DNA of 54,548 nt, from NCBI GenBank assembly GCA_000934385.1, contig KN880594.1:1-54548 (forward strand). The letters are read 5' to 3'. The DNA is from Cylindrobasidium torrendii FP15055 ss-10 (lineage: Eukaryota > Basidiomycota > Agaricomycetes > Agaricales > Physalacriaceae). The notes under the pieces were generated by a model. That model was given only the letters and a program-made list of their open reading frames with translations, was not told the origin of the DNA and did no database searches. Made by a program: the position numbers and the translations under genes. Positions 23,644 through 34,941 of the stretch are shown here, piece by piece; the stretch's first letter is position 1; each line of letters starts with the position of its first letter.

Positions 23644-25897
23644 GAGAGAAAGAGTGGTCAAGTGTGTCAGTGATATCGTCTTATAACATACCAGGACCTA
23701 TGCAAATCCCGGCTGCTTGCGCGGCGAAGTGCATCTCCCGGGCAGTGCATCGATAAGCTAGAGCAAGGACTGGATAGCCGCCTGACTATCAATGACTAGA
23801 AGTTCTGATGATTGAATGGTCCAGTAGAATTTGAATACGAAAACGTATTTCGACGAGCGCCCTTGAGAAGAACGCGTGTGCGCCCTGCAAATAGACCGTC
23901 GGAAGCGGTGAACAGTCAGCGCTTCAGCACTCAATTGATGGCTGTGAAAACGCATCGAATGGGTCAGCTTCGGGTTGGGCTAAAGAGGTACCTCAGTCAG
24001 GCCTCAGTTTACGTTTCCAGCACTTGCTTGTATGAGATATGTACGCGAGTGTGTGGGGCGCGGGACTTAGTGATCTCGATCGGTATCGGGCGGCATGATT
24101 CGGCGCTGCGGTCCGAAGAGTGGACCCAGCCCTACCCAGCCACCTAACTGAACAATTTCAAGAAGAGGCGTAACAGTACACCAGCAGTACACGAGGAGAT
24201 GTCGCATTAAGAACCTCACCAATAACCATGATACTCAATTTCGCATCCCGGTTTAGATTACTGTTTGCAATACAGTACCACGTATAAAAACAGCAACTCG
24301 CCTTGTTGCGCTGCGTTGTTGACTGAATACTTATTCAGGATGCCGCTGTGAATCTCATCGCCTTCGAAAAGCATAAGGAGCCCCGACGATCAAGAGACCA
24401 CCAATCGCAATGTATTCGGAATGCAGCATGTAAGAAGCTCTCACTGCTCCAATCGGTGCAATGATATGAGAAACACAACTTGAAGCTACAGCCAGTGAAT
24501 TGCAGCGGTGATGATTCCGATGAACATCAGGTTATGCAAGTCCAAGGACATCCATACCTGCGTCAAGACTTCCTAGCTCGGCAAGATCCGTGTGTGAGAA
24601 CAATTTGCTGAAGACAACAGATGGATTGAGTATGCCGTAGTTGTGACGAATGACTTTGAGAGAGGCCACGCAACTGATACCGGGATGAGTAGCTGAAAGC
24701 AGGGGAGTCGAAACTTGATTGCATTTCGTACAGAAGTACATCTATAGTCTTGCTGTGATGGGCATGCTTGCTTATATACGAATATGCATAATCACTAGTT
24801 TCTTTCATATGTCCCACGAATAGTGCTGGATCTTTTCTGGTTTCTAGTCTCTGATTTAGGTCTGATGTCTATTTGTCAGCGATCGGCATTGTCATGAACA
24901 ATCAAGTCGTGCTATTCAGATTGGTACTATACTGTTCTGGATGATTACCTCCCGCTAAGAGCCAACACCCCAGTGGATATATGCAAGTGCCACGAACCTT
25001 ACGTAGTAGTGGCGTCCAGGCTACACCAAAAACAGTCGTTATTTACGACGAAGCGGTCATATCTAATAACATGAGAGGACCGAGTAAAGCAACAACAGCT
25101 GTACTTTCTAACACTAGCAATACTCGCTCGTCGGAGCTCGGAGTAACTATGTACTCAGCCTGGGTGCGGAAGGGCGCCCACTGGCATAATAGCAGGCCTA
25201 CAATTGCATTCCGAAGCTTGCCAGCGAGGTCTACGGGAAGTGCGCGCACCACTGATATCGAAATCACCATTTTTTGGTATTTTGTAAGTGAGAATCTAGG
25301 CTTCTCTCCTGATGGAACGGATATTGAGGTCAGCATAGGTACCAGTACTACTGCACCAAGAGGATATAGTACGCAACAGTGCATCCCCTATAAACCTGTT
25401 TCGACGATGACTTTCAAGAAGGGAACTCTTTGCAATTAAATTTTATGCATGTTTGGTATGCGAGGTTCAACGTTCAGGTATCCCAGCAGCAGTGGGAGAC
25501 TCTAAGCTTATGCCATATTGTCTGCGCAGCCTAGACTGAACGACTTACTAGCAGAGTTTAACTGAAGACAGTGAAGAAGAGCCTGCACGTGACCAGGGAA
25601 AACAGTCTACAATACGCTGTCAATACGATAGGCTTGCATGCTAGATGGAGCCGACATGCATTCGCCACTGTTCTACCGTGTTCAATACGTCGAACTCACG
25701 GAACACGGACCAAAAATAACTGCCAAAGCGTACCATTGACGAGCTGGTACATGGGTGACCATTAAACAATCGTACACAAGGAATAATTACATAAATTGAA
25801 CGGATAAGACAACGTACAATGGTATAAAAGCAAGAAGGGAGAGGGGCGCAGTAATAAATGGACATGATAGTTATGTAGGCGAGCGATGAAGCGCGTC
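23644..25897. other. long gene-poor stretch, possible decayed membrane-protein gene
   Basis: On the minus strand, frames at 25043-25384 (hydrophobic runs GAVVLVPMLTSISV and LLVLESTAVVALLGPLMLLDM) and at 24540-24740 (KVIRHNYGILNPSVVFSKL, AGMDVLGL) followed by HNLMFIGIITAAIHWL look like helices of a seven-helix protein. They are interrupted by stops and I cannot build an intact model. It may be a dead third membrane-protein gene of a different family. Nothing else is supported. Confidence 0.3.
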
Positions 25898-26779
25898 CTA
25901 TGCTGTGGCAGGTTCTTCCTTGACCTCGTCGGAAATGGATTGGCCATCGATGGGCGTGGCCTCGGCGTCGGCGACCACCTTGGTTTCGAGAGGGACCACG
26001 ACTTCGACCTCATCCGCGGATTGCGCCTTGGTATTTTCAACAGGAACTGCGACAGTCTCCAGAGGAACAACCTTTTCGACGACTGCATCCTCCGCGTCCG
26101 TGGTCTCTTCAGCGGCGATCTCAGATTTATTCTCAGCGGGGTCATCTTCGGATGGTGATGCATCGATGTCTTCTTGAGAGGCCTCGAGCTTGTCGCTAGG
26201 TGCATTGTCTTCCGTAAGAGCGGCCAGAGAGAGGGGGTTCTGGGTCTCGACGGTCGGTGAGAGGGGAAGGGGCACCCTAGCAGGCGACTGGGGCAAGGGA
26301 ACTTCTTCGGCTTTTGTCTTGGGAGCAGTGGTCAGTCAAACCCAGGCAAGATTTCAGTCCTCTGACCTCGACCTCCATCGGCGCCCATTGTGGCTCGTCA
26401 TTCCCATCATCTCGCAGACCAGATTCCCCGCGAATGCGCTTTATGGGACGATCCGCGTCTACAGATTGGCATGAATGATGGGGCATGCCTTCGACAGAAA
26501 GCACATACCCTCTTCGACCGGGAGTTCGGAAATCTCTTGCGCTGGGGTGAGCGGTGGCGATTGAGGAGGGGTGGACAGTCTACGCTTGCGGGATGGAGCT
26601 TGTGATGTCGCTGAAGGAGTGGCATTAGGAAGATATGGAATGGTGTGTGGGACAGATAGATGATGGATTCCGGTAAAGGAAAGCAGCGACCACATACCAT
26701 CCTCTTCCCATGGCCTGTCCGCGCGAGGGATAATCCCGTGCGAGATACGCCGCACAATCCTGCCGAAAAGAGTGGCCAT
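25898..26779 (-). CDS. disordered acidic protein, unknown function
   Basis: I do not recognise it. The start is ATG 26779 (MATLFGRIVRRISHGIIPRADRPWEED), a basic amphipathic N-terminus. After an intron of about 90 nt comes PSATSQAPSRKRRLSTPPQSPPLTPAQE, with a basic cluster that could be a nuclear signal. Further short exons carry DADRPIKRIRGESGLRDDG and DEPQWAPMEVE. The last exon is about 130 residues of disordered, Glu/Asp/Val-rich sequence with a repeated VPLET...VPVEN...VPLETKVV pattern, ending EEPATA. No folded domain is visible. The exon chain uses normal donors and acceptors. The whole product is near 220-230 residues. Confidence 0.55.
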
Positions 26780-28571
26780 CTGCAACAATCGGTCAGTACA
26801 AGTCACAGAAAAGATATTCAAGATTTTCGGAGATGGAAAAGGTGTCAAAGCAGGCGGAAAAGCAAAAGTACGACACTCCTGGACCTGCTACTAAAATGGA
26901 AAAGGGACTAAAATTTGAATAACGCACTGTAACTCCTCTGTTATGACAAAAATGTGCGCCCCGAAGCGATATCCGAGCCTTAAATACGGTCGAATATGGA
27001 TCCCGGAGTTCAAAATGAAGTCGCGTCTCGTAACGCGATGGCGGGAGGAAAGCAGGGTAACCGTGTCGTGGTTGATCGCGGTCTTAGGTAACGTGTTTGG
27101 CAAGGTGATGTTTGCCTGGCGCGATCGGCGAGACGCGTCTGCCTCCGCGGTGCCAATGTCAATATGTGCTGATTCTGTTCGGACCTGTTAGTACTATGAG
27201 TGCGGTGTTGGGTACGAGTCCTGGGATGATAAAACGATCTTTCTGATTGCTCTCGTTTCGTCTGCTTAGATCTGCTCTATGTAGGTTAGGATGGCCCAGC
27301 TTCTCGAACCGCCAAAGTCAAGTGCGCCTTTGCTTTCCAAATTCGCCCAAGTGGGAATCTGGTCTTGCATGGTAGATCAGATTGACTCATTGAGACGCAA
27401 GGCGCTAGACACTATGCTTTGCACAATGAAGTCGTGAGGACCAGAAATATTAGGCGGATTATTAACTACTGTAGCTGAATCTCAACTTGAACTCAGTCGC
27501 CCCGTCGCGCTACTTTACTTGTATGCATGGGTGGTCTTGTTGATTAGAAGGTATTTGGACTGAGGATAATCCCGAGATGTTGTGAACATGGTAGAAAACC
27601 GATTGTCAACATGGCACATATTGCTAGTATGCGCAGCTACATACTTACCTGCATGATCAGTGTGTTGATGGCACGGAAACTCAGCCTAACGCAGCATACG
27701 GTTGCACAACTCTGCCTTTTACGTTGGAATTCCAATGAGCACTCTGGGTATGTCCTCGTGCGCTCATCAATAGAGCTTCGAGTAGCGTCAATTCTCTTGA
27801 ATCCTGCTTGAATGCGTGCCGTTTCCAGGCCGTTTCAATCCCCTGGATGCTCCAGCGTCCTTCTTTTTCTCAGTGGACCTTCTGGGTAGCCTTTTCCGCT
27901 GTTTCAACGACAGAGATCAGTCTCTAGGGCGTTTCCCATTTGGACGTCTCAAGCAATTGTCCAAAAGCGGCTCTTAACGGATACAGAAGTGACTACCGAG
28001 GACAAAGCAAAGGCCACTTTTGGAAAGAGCCCCTGTTGAGTGCATCGCCACCAATTAACGAGATGCCGGGCCGCATAAGCCGAACCATACGAACACGATC
28101 GGCCTTGTCTTGCTTCAAACAATGACGGTCTTGTGAAAAGAAGAACATCAAGTTCAACTTTCCTTCCTGCCATCACGCCTGGCCTGGCCCGACTTTAGAA
28201 CGCAGTGAAAAAACAAACCATTGACCACGGACTACCGGACGCAAATTCAAACAGGCTCCTTTCATCGACTGTGCATACCCACCAATTTCCTACCGGCTGA
28301 ACTGTGTACGGGATAGATATACCCATTGTGCGTGATATCCAAGTGCTTTTGACATCTTCTGTATCTAACCCCGTTCAGGCGCCCACCCCCGGGAACAATT
28401 ATCCAGACCGACCAACGCACTCCACATTGGCCACAAAACGGTCCCCTAGTGCGCTATCACACTCTAAATCCGTTGCTCTGGTGCTGACTTTGCGTAGACC
28501 GCGAATCGACGCCGCCGCTACTATCCCCATCACGTCCCTGTTCCCAGCGCAGTCCTTCCACCTTGCACTCC
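26780..28571. promoter_or_regulatory. divergent intergenic region, promoter of the kinase gene
   Basis: These 1.8 kb separate the disordered-protein gene (minus) from the PKA-type kinase (plus). Frames up to 142 codons (28304-28732) overlap the kinase start and are shadows. The last 100 bp before 28572 are C-rich, as in many fungal leaders. No other gene is supported. Confidence 0.45.
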
Positions 28572-30460
28572 ATGTCTGTTCTCAAGCGTATGACAAACCG
28601 CTTTGGATCGCACTTCCATTCGAAAGATTCCGCCGCCAGCTCTACACAGGCGGCCGCTGCAGACGCGCCGACCCCCAGTATTCCCACGGCTCCCTCAAAA
28701 AACGTACAAGATATGTATTCGACTATGTATAGCGCGCAAGAACCCTATGGATACCAACCCGCTGGCCTCGGAATACCTGTTCGCGTCCCACAAGCCCCTT
28801 CATCGTACGGCGGCCACAACACTCATGGCGGCTACGGCCAGAGCCCATCAATCAACGCGTACGGCGGGTATGGGTCCTCCAATGGCACCTATGGAAATAA
28901 CTACGACCGCAACGGAGGCTACGGACAGTTGCACCCGCAAAACGGCGGTTACCCGTACGGCGCGTACAACGACTACAACAACGGATACGCTTCCGCTGTA
29001 CCCTCCCACCTCCATTCACCGACTGCATCATCCTCTACCTCTGGTGCATCATTCTTCGACAGACGCGGAAGCCTATCCACCAACCGCACTAGTGTCAGCT
29101 ACGGTCGCTCAAAACGTGACTCTGATGCTCGCCTTATGCCGCTGGAGATGCGTATGACTGGCATGCGCATCGACGAGAATGGGCCCATGGGTCCAACTCA
29201 GATGGGCAACTACATGCAATCCCTTACCCATCAGTCGTCTGCAGCGGACACACACCTTCACTCCTCCCGACGAATGAGCTCACGGCAGTTCGGCTCGACA
29301 TCATCTCAGCAGTTTGGTTCATCCGCTGCCCTCGACCACATCGCACATCTCTCGCTCACTCAGCAACGAGAGAAGCCTGGCTACAGGCTCGCGGACTTTT
29401 GGATACAACGCACTCTGGGGACAGGTAGCTTTGGACGCGTCCACCTCGTCCAGTCCAAGCATAACTTGCGATTCTACGCCATGAAGGTGTTGAACAAGGA
29501 GAAGGTTGTTCGTATGAGCCAGGTCGAACATACGCGGAACGAGGTACGCCCATCTTTTATTTGATCTCGAGTATGAATGCTCATCATTTGCAGGCTCGCT
29601 TGCTCGGATTGGTCGAGTCGGACTTCATTATCAAGCTATGGGGATCCTTCCAAGACACACAACACCTTTTCATGATCATGGACTTCGTCGCTGGTGGCGA
29701 ACTCTTCTCGCTGCTCAGGCGCAGTGCCGGCGGCGTGAGTACGCTCCTCATCACTCTATGTCCATTCTGACCTCTGTTTTAGGTGTTTCCAGCGCACACA
29801 TGCAAGTTCTATTCCGCCGAGGTCTATCTTGCGCTCGAGTATCTACACAGCCATGGGATCATCTACCGTGACCTCAAGCCTGAGAACATCCTCCTCAATC
29901 ACGACGGGCATATCAAACTTGCCGACTTTGGGTTCGCCAAAAAGTGCGACACGACCTTTACGATGTGTGGCACGCCAGACTATATCGCGCCGGAGCTCAT
30001 TGCCAAGACGCGGTACAACAAGAGTGTCGACTGGTACGCGCTCGGCGTGCTCATCTATGAAATGCTCGCAGGCATGCCGCCTTACCATGACCCGCGGGAC
30101 CATCACCAAAACCCGGTCGTCCTGTATGAGAAAATTCGCATGGGACCGGACTACATCCACTGGTCGTCGTACATCGATCCTATCGCGCGAAACCTGATTA
30201 GACAGCTTATGGAAAGCGACCCGTCGAAGAGACTGGGGAACATGCAGGGCGGGCCGCAGGATATCATGCAGCATTACTTCTACTATGATGTGAATTGGGA
30301 GGAGCTCAGAAGGAAAAGGACCCAGCCACCGTATATGCCGTCGATACACGGGGAGGGTGACGCTAGTGCGTTTGAACGGTACCCCGAGGACGCGACATAT
30401 GGGATGGTCACTGACGATTTGTATGGAGATAGTTTCCCTGAGTTTAATTTTGGATTTTGA
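28572..30460 (+). CDS. PKA-type AGC protein kinase catalytic subunit with long Gly/Tyr/Asn-rich N-terminus
   Basis: This Ser/Thr kinase phosphorylates targets in response to cAMP. Three exons (28572-29543, 29594-29734, 29783-30460) give 596 residues, far longer than the 350-residue animal subunit. The first 260 residues are low complexity: GGY/NGGYG repeats at about 80-145, then Ser-rich sequence. The kinase domain begins [18 protein letters not shown] (Gly loop), with the lysine in [22 protein letters not shown] (catalytic loop), LADFGFAKK (DFG), [12 protein letters not shown] (activation-loop Thr and P+1), and [20 protein letters not shown]. The animal consensus is TLCGTPEYLAPE, so several P+1 positions differ. 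The end FPEFNFGF carries the AGC hydrophobic motif (FxxF). All catalytic residues are present. It could be the main PKA catalytic subunit or a second, divergent one such as the Uka1 type. Confidence 0.92.
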
Positions 30461-30921
30461 GGATGTTCATCTTAGTTGTGGTTTCGTGTTCTTCGTGTAG
30501 TGTACATCCATTGTAGTATCCATTTTTGGCAATAGCTTGATGCTTCTCTCAAGTCCAGCTGGAGAGCGATGATTGACTCTAACCAGCATACTATCTGTGA
30601 CCGCTTTTCGAAGATTACTCACGTCAACCGCAATGTCTAGAGATGTCTGGCTTTGCGACCATATTAGAATCAAACTCGAGCTTCCCAGCGGTTCCAATAT
30701 TGGATCTGGGCGTTCCTACCCTATTTCCCGAGAGGATGCAGGTACTTAAGGGTGCTTGGGGATCGAGCAGCCTTTGCAAAGCTGAATCAACTCGCCAGAG
30801 ACTCTCAATACTGTACAAACATGAAAACTAATACAGGAATATTGAATAGCTAGTAATCTGCATGCCATTGATGGCAGCATCTGTGCTTTGGCACGGCCGT
30901 GTCTTGCTCGACCAGCATCGT
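30461..30921. other. convergent intergenic region
   Basis: It lies between the 3' ends of the kinase (plus) and the second seven-helix gene (minus). Short frames on both strands overlap and have no support. Confidence 0.5.
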
Positions 30922-32609
30922 TTAATGAACACTCGAATTATCCGTCTTCGACTCCATCATCGCCACCGCTGTATCGTCTGACACGGAATGCTGATGACCC
31001 GGTCTCTCTTTCTTTGGGTTATCCTCCAGTGTGGACCCAAACATTCCAGACGAAAAGCTCATGGATGGGACACTCATTCCATGCGTCGTGTGTGCGTCGA
31101 TGCTTGCATCCGTCGCATCTTCCGGGTCGTCACTCTTCTCCACGTCTCGATCGAACTGGCGCGGCGAAGCTTTGAAGTTAGCCAAGGATTTTGTGAGCTC
31201 CGGGGTATCCCAGCTCGTGCTCTGGCGCTGGACGAGGTATATAATGACGGTCGGGTAAAGGCCCTGTTATCGCGTCATTGTTGTTTGTGGAGATTATGAA
31301 GAGAGGACATACGACAACCTGGTATCGTATCGAGTTGAAAATACTTGTCATGTAGTACGCGGCCGAGCCCAATGCCCCGAATCCTTGCACAAAAGGGAAG
31401 TAGGTAAAACTACACGCAGCCTACAGAAATCGCTGTTAGCATGGACCACAACACAGTCGTACGAGCATAGTACCCAGAAGACCATGTACATCAGCCCAGA
31501 TTCGATAAGCAGAAGCATGATTTTTTGCGCAGGAGAGCGATACTTCTTTTCGGACGACCTCGAGCGCACACCCATCGGAGCTGCTGTGACAAAAGCGCCC
31601 CGATGTTGCCTGTCCTTCATTGTGAGCTGAGTCGCGAGCAAAGAGCACAGAAGCGCGTACCATGCCTTCAGTATAATGAATGCCGTAGCCACAATATTGG
31701 TCGAGAATGAAAGAAGGAACATCGCTCTCTGAGACTCATTGCAGCTAATCCCTCTCGTTAGCGAGAACGTAGGACACAACACAGGCATGGCGTACTGTTT
31801 TGCTTGCGTACCAGCAATGTACCACCATTCAGACTGCCCTTCGCATCCCAAAAAGTACAAAAATACGCCTGGAAATATCGTGGTCAGTGGTGACACCATT
31901 GAATCAAATGGATAATGCTGACTGAAGTCGGCGAGCAGCGGGAGTAGCATTACAACCATGAGCGGCCAATTGAACCCCCAGAGGCCAGCTGCTCTCCAGA
32001 TAACAACGCCATCGCCGAGCATGAACTGAGATGTCCTGGTTAGTGAGCCCAAAGGTGACAGCCACGAGTTTAGGACGTACCTCAAATGAGAAAACGATCG
32101 CCTGCGCAAGAGAGCGGTCGTTTGCGCCTTTGAAGCTAAACCATGCTGAAGGAGGTGTATCTGGAAGGCCCTTCGTCTCCATCATGATCCCGTGAAACTA
32201 CGTGCTTGCGCGTCAGAGAGGAAAGCCACAGAACAGAAGGGGGAAACGCACGAGACCCATGGTATTGACAATCTCGAGGACAAAGCAAGTCGTCGACATG
32301 GCGAACATGAGAGTGGTAATACCGAGAAGGACGTGCCATGGACGGCTTCGTGGGCGTCGACCGCTAGTGTAGCCTGTGAATTTGTCGAAAAGAGGGGTAT
32401 TTGGGGTGTCTCACAGGATAGCGAAGATGGTAGGTGAAAATAGTAGGGCGTAGCAACCTACAAAAGCGTAAGTATGGGAACACAAATCAGTGAGAAAGCT
32501 CACCCCATAGGATCGATTGAAGCACCAGCCCAGTTGTCGCTGGCTCCGTCTGCTGTGCGAGGACAGCCAAATTCTGCGTGACAGTAATGTTTGTGCTAGG
32601 TAGAGCCAT
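30922..32609 (-). CDS. seven-transmembrane fungal membrane protein, copy 2
   Basis: This is a paralog of 21927-23643 with the same exon plan. It starts at ATG 32609 (MALPSTNITVTQNLAVLAQQ), again with an N-glycosylation site before helix 1 (LQSILWG|CYALLFSPTIFAIL). A TGA directly after FAIL is removed by a 51-nt intron (GTGAGA...ACTAG) leading to GRRPRSRPWHVLLGITTLMF. Later blocks are GANDRSLAQAIVFSFE|FMLGDGVVIWRAAGLWG, VFLYFLGCEGQSEWWY, FLLSFSTNIVATAFIILKAW, YRSPAQKIMLLLIESGLMYMVFW, and FTYFPFVQGFGALGSAAYYM. The tail is again acidic and ends NSSVH. The N-terminal NxT site, the seven helices and the charged C-terminal tail imply N-out, C-in topology. Ligand and partners are unknown. A MITE lies 159 bp upstream of its ATG. 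Confidence 0.83.
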
Positions 32610-32767
32610 GGATAAGGGTGTCTTGCACATGGAATATGAAGGACACCTCTTATACGATCCCACCAGCAGAAGCGCCCACCTTTACCAGGTATCGATAAGA
32701 CGAGCTCATGGCTCGACAGGCAGGCCACTGCGGGGAAGAAGTGTGGGCATCGGAGGTATTAAGAAGC

Positions 32768-32934
32768 TTAGGGCCTGTTCGGATACCAAGATGAAATGAT
32801 CATTTTCGAGCATTTTGCCGCACGCCAGCGGCATTTTGGAGTTCTCCAAATGCCAGCAAGTGACGCAAAGTGATGCAAAATGCCGAAAATCCCGCTGAAA
32901 TGCCGGCATTTTGTGGCATCCGAACAGGCCCTAA
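32768..32934. mobile_element. MITE, 167 bp, with GGGCCTGTTCGG terminal inverted repeats
   Basis: The left end reads TTAGGGCCTGTTCGGATACC and the right end, read on the other strand, TTAGGGCCTGTTCGGATGCC, so about 20 of 21 terminal bases match. The interior has no coding capacity and contains a repeated CATTTTG word. The outermost TTA/TAA or inner TA may be the target-site duplication, which would fit a Harbinger- or mariner-type origin; the boundary cannot be fixed from one copy. It sits in the promoter region of the second seven-helix gene. Confidence 0.85.
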
Positions 32935-33660
32935 GTTAGTGTGCATACACAATGAAGCGCTAAGAAATGGCTCAAGGTACGTCAATCGCAATGCATGAAC
33001 CGAGAATAGCGGCGAATGGTCAGCGATCACGATACTCATGCAGGCAAAGTAGTTAGCAAGGGGTAGCAGATAGCTATCCTGCCCAACGTATTCAGACGAT
33101 CGTTGGTCTCAGGATCATCTCTCGCGAGAGAAGGGCGGATGTTGGGCTAATTCTGTGCATAATCATATTCCCTTTAGCATGCAAGCCTGATACAGTCGTG
33201 CGCGGAGGAAGATTAGAATCAGCCTCGCCTTCGAAGACCATATCCTGAGAACGGAAGGCGGACGGGGTAAAGAGCTACAACTCAACTCCTGGGGCATCGC
33301 AGCTTCAGATGGAGAAGGGCGAAGCGCCTTTGAGAAAGCGTCCTCGTGCCACCACACGGGACTTGACAAATGCCGTCGCCGTAAAAGGTGGACAGATAGC
33401 ATGGCATAGCGCTTTGTGTCCCTCCCTGGTCCCTCCACGCATTGCAGGCCGGGAGATGAGTCGATGACTGTGATGGTGAGAGGTAGAGTTCGGCCCTCGG
33501 ACCGTGCCCGGCGCAGGCTCAAAGAAGTGTGGATTGTCTGATTCACGCGTGCTGGCCAGACGAGAGTAGGTCTGTATGATGACAGCCTCTGATTCTGAAA
33601 TAGGCTGCAAGGCTTATAGTATCGTCAAAACTATAGCTACATATTCCGTTCAATACATCA
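32935..33660. other. intergenic, no supported gene
   Basis: Minus-strand frames of 101-127 codons (33163-33610) overlap one another and match no family. It should include the 3' flank of the zinc-finger gene ending at 33661. Confidence 0.4.
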
Positions 33661-34941
33661 TTACTGAGGGACCAGCTTTACTCCCTCAACAGACCTCTCC
33701 ATTAAATACATTCCGGGCTTAGCATAGTGGACAGGCTGATGGTCTGAGTTCTCCACCGAGGGCGAGCGGGACGTGAATTCACCCACGACGGTATCTGACG
33801 ACGCCGTCCGCGCAGTTTCGGGTACGTTAGTCATACAATTACTACCAAATCCTTGAGCGAGTAACATGAGACCCTCAGCAGCCTCAAGCTCGTCCACTGC
33901 GTATGATTTCCTTGGAGATGGGAGAAGTCTGACGGCAGATTCCGAATGATAGATGACCAGAGGAGCATGATTCGTCAGGTCGCGACTCCTCGGAAGAGTC
34001 TGCGATTCTTTACAGCGCTTGTGAGGACGCAGCGCGTCAGTCTCGTCCTATTGATGATAAGCGAATGGTCTGTGAAATAAACAAGAAGACGTACATCCAT
34101 CTCGTCACAAATCTTGCGCCTGGTTGAGCGACAGGGTTTGATGTCAGCATCAACGGCCTCCATGTTGAAAGAGGCCTCCCACTTCTGATAAATACCGCTC
34201 TGGGGGTATGAGGCGCGAGGAACGATTGCTTTCGCTTTCTTCCTAGGCGGCATAGCAGGTTTTGCAACGCTGGTAGAAGGGATCTCAACCTGCATCGTAT
34301 CAAAGGTTAGGGTTGTTCATCAACGTAGTGTCTATATCCTACGCACCACCCTTGATCTCAGAACGTCCTCACCAAGGGTCTCGCAAACAGGCGGCCTTGC
34401 TTTTGCGAAGTCCTCCGCGTGCTCCCTTATGAACGCCGCTTTATCGAACTTCGCTGCGAAGTGCTTGACCGACGAATTTGTTTCCTCTCCATCCGAGTCA
34501 ATGGAGTGTGTACAGTGATTCGTAAGGGCCCCACGATCTGAAAATGAGGCTTTGCATCCCTGACATATGTATGGCCTGGACTTCGTACTAAAGCACTATC
34601 GATGAACAATATGGTTGTTGGAGAGAATTGGGCTTACTGCTTGACAATATGGTTCTCCAAATTGCTTTTTTGGAGGGTGGCAAAGCTACAGTCATCGTGC
34701 AGGCAGACCCACATCCTATGTATTCATTTGTCTTCAGTATCTCCCGTTGAGTGGTAACCGTTAGATACGCACATCTTCTTTTTCTCTGCGCTTTCCTGAT
34801 GTTTGGCATTGTAGTGGCGCAATACGTCGTTGATGCGCTTCCTCGCGTAATCGCATTCTGAGCACTTCCACATTGGGCTTTCTTTCTATAGATCGAAGTG
34901 TCAGGGTCCATTCTCGAGCGAGGTCTGCAACGTACCTTCAT
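33661..34941 (-). CDS. C2H2 zinc-finger protein, paralog of the gene at 12806
   Basis: This is a putative DNA- or RNA-binding protein. Exon 1 is just Met-Lys (ATG 34941), followed by an intron with donor GTACGT and acceptor CTATAG, then KESPMWKCSECDYARKRI. Finger 1 is C-X2-C-X12-H-X4-H (ending HYNAKH). Finger 2 is C-X4-C (WVCLHDDCSFATLQKSNLENH). Finger 3 is C-X2-C (YICQGCKASFSDRGALTNHC). Conserved text after the fingers (KHFAAKFDKAAFIREHAEDFAKA) parallels IKLDKAEFKKKYPEAYAK in the other copy. The C-terminal half is disordered, with the basic patch PPRKKAKA, and closes KLVPQ at 33661. The shared two-codon first exon and finger spacing show common descent. Here the third finger has the regular C-X2-C form, unlike the copy at 12806. 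Confidence 0.75.

Noticed and set aside
28603..29157. 184-codon plus-strand frame overlapping the kinase start
   Set aside because: It is an alternative frame of the low-complexity N-terminal exon of the kinase.
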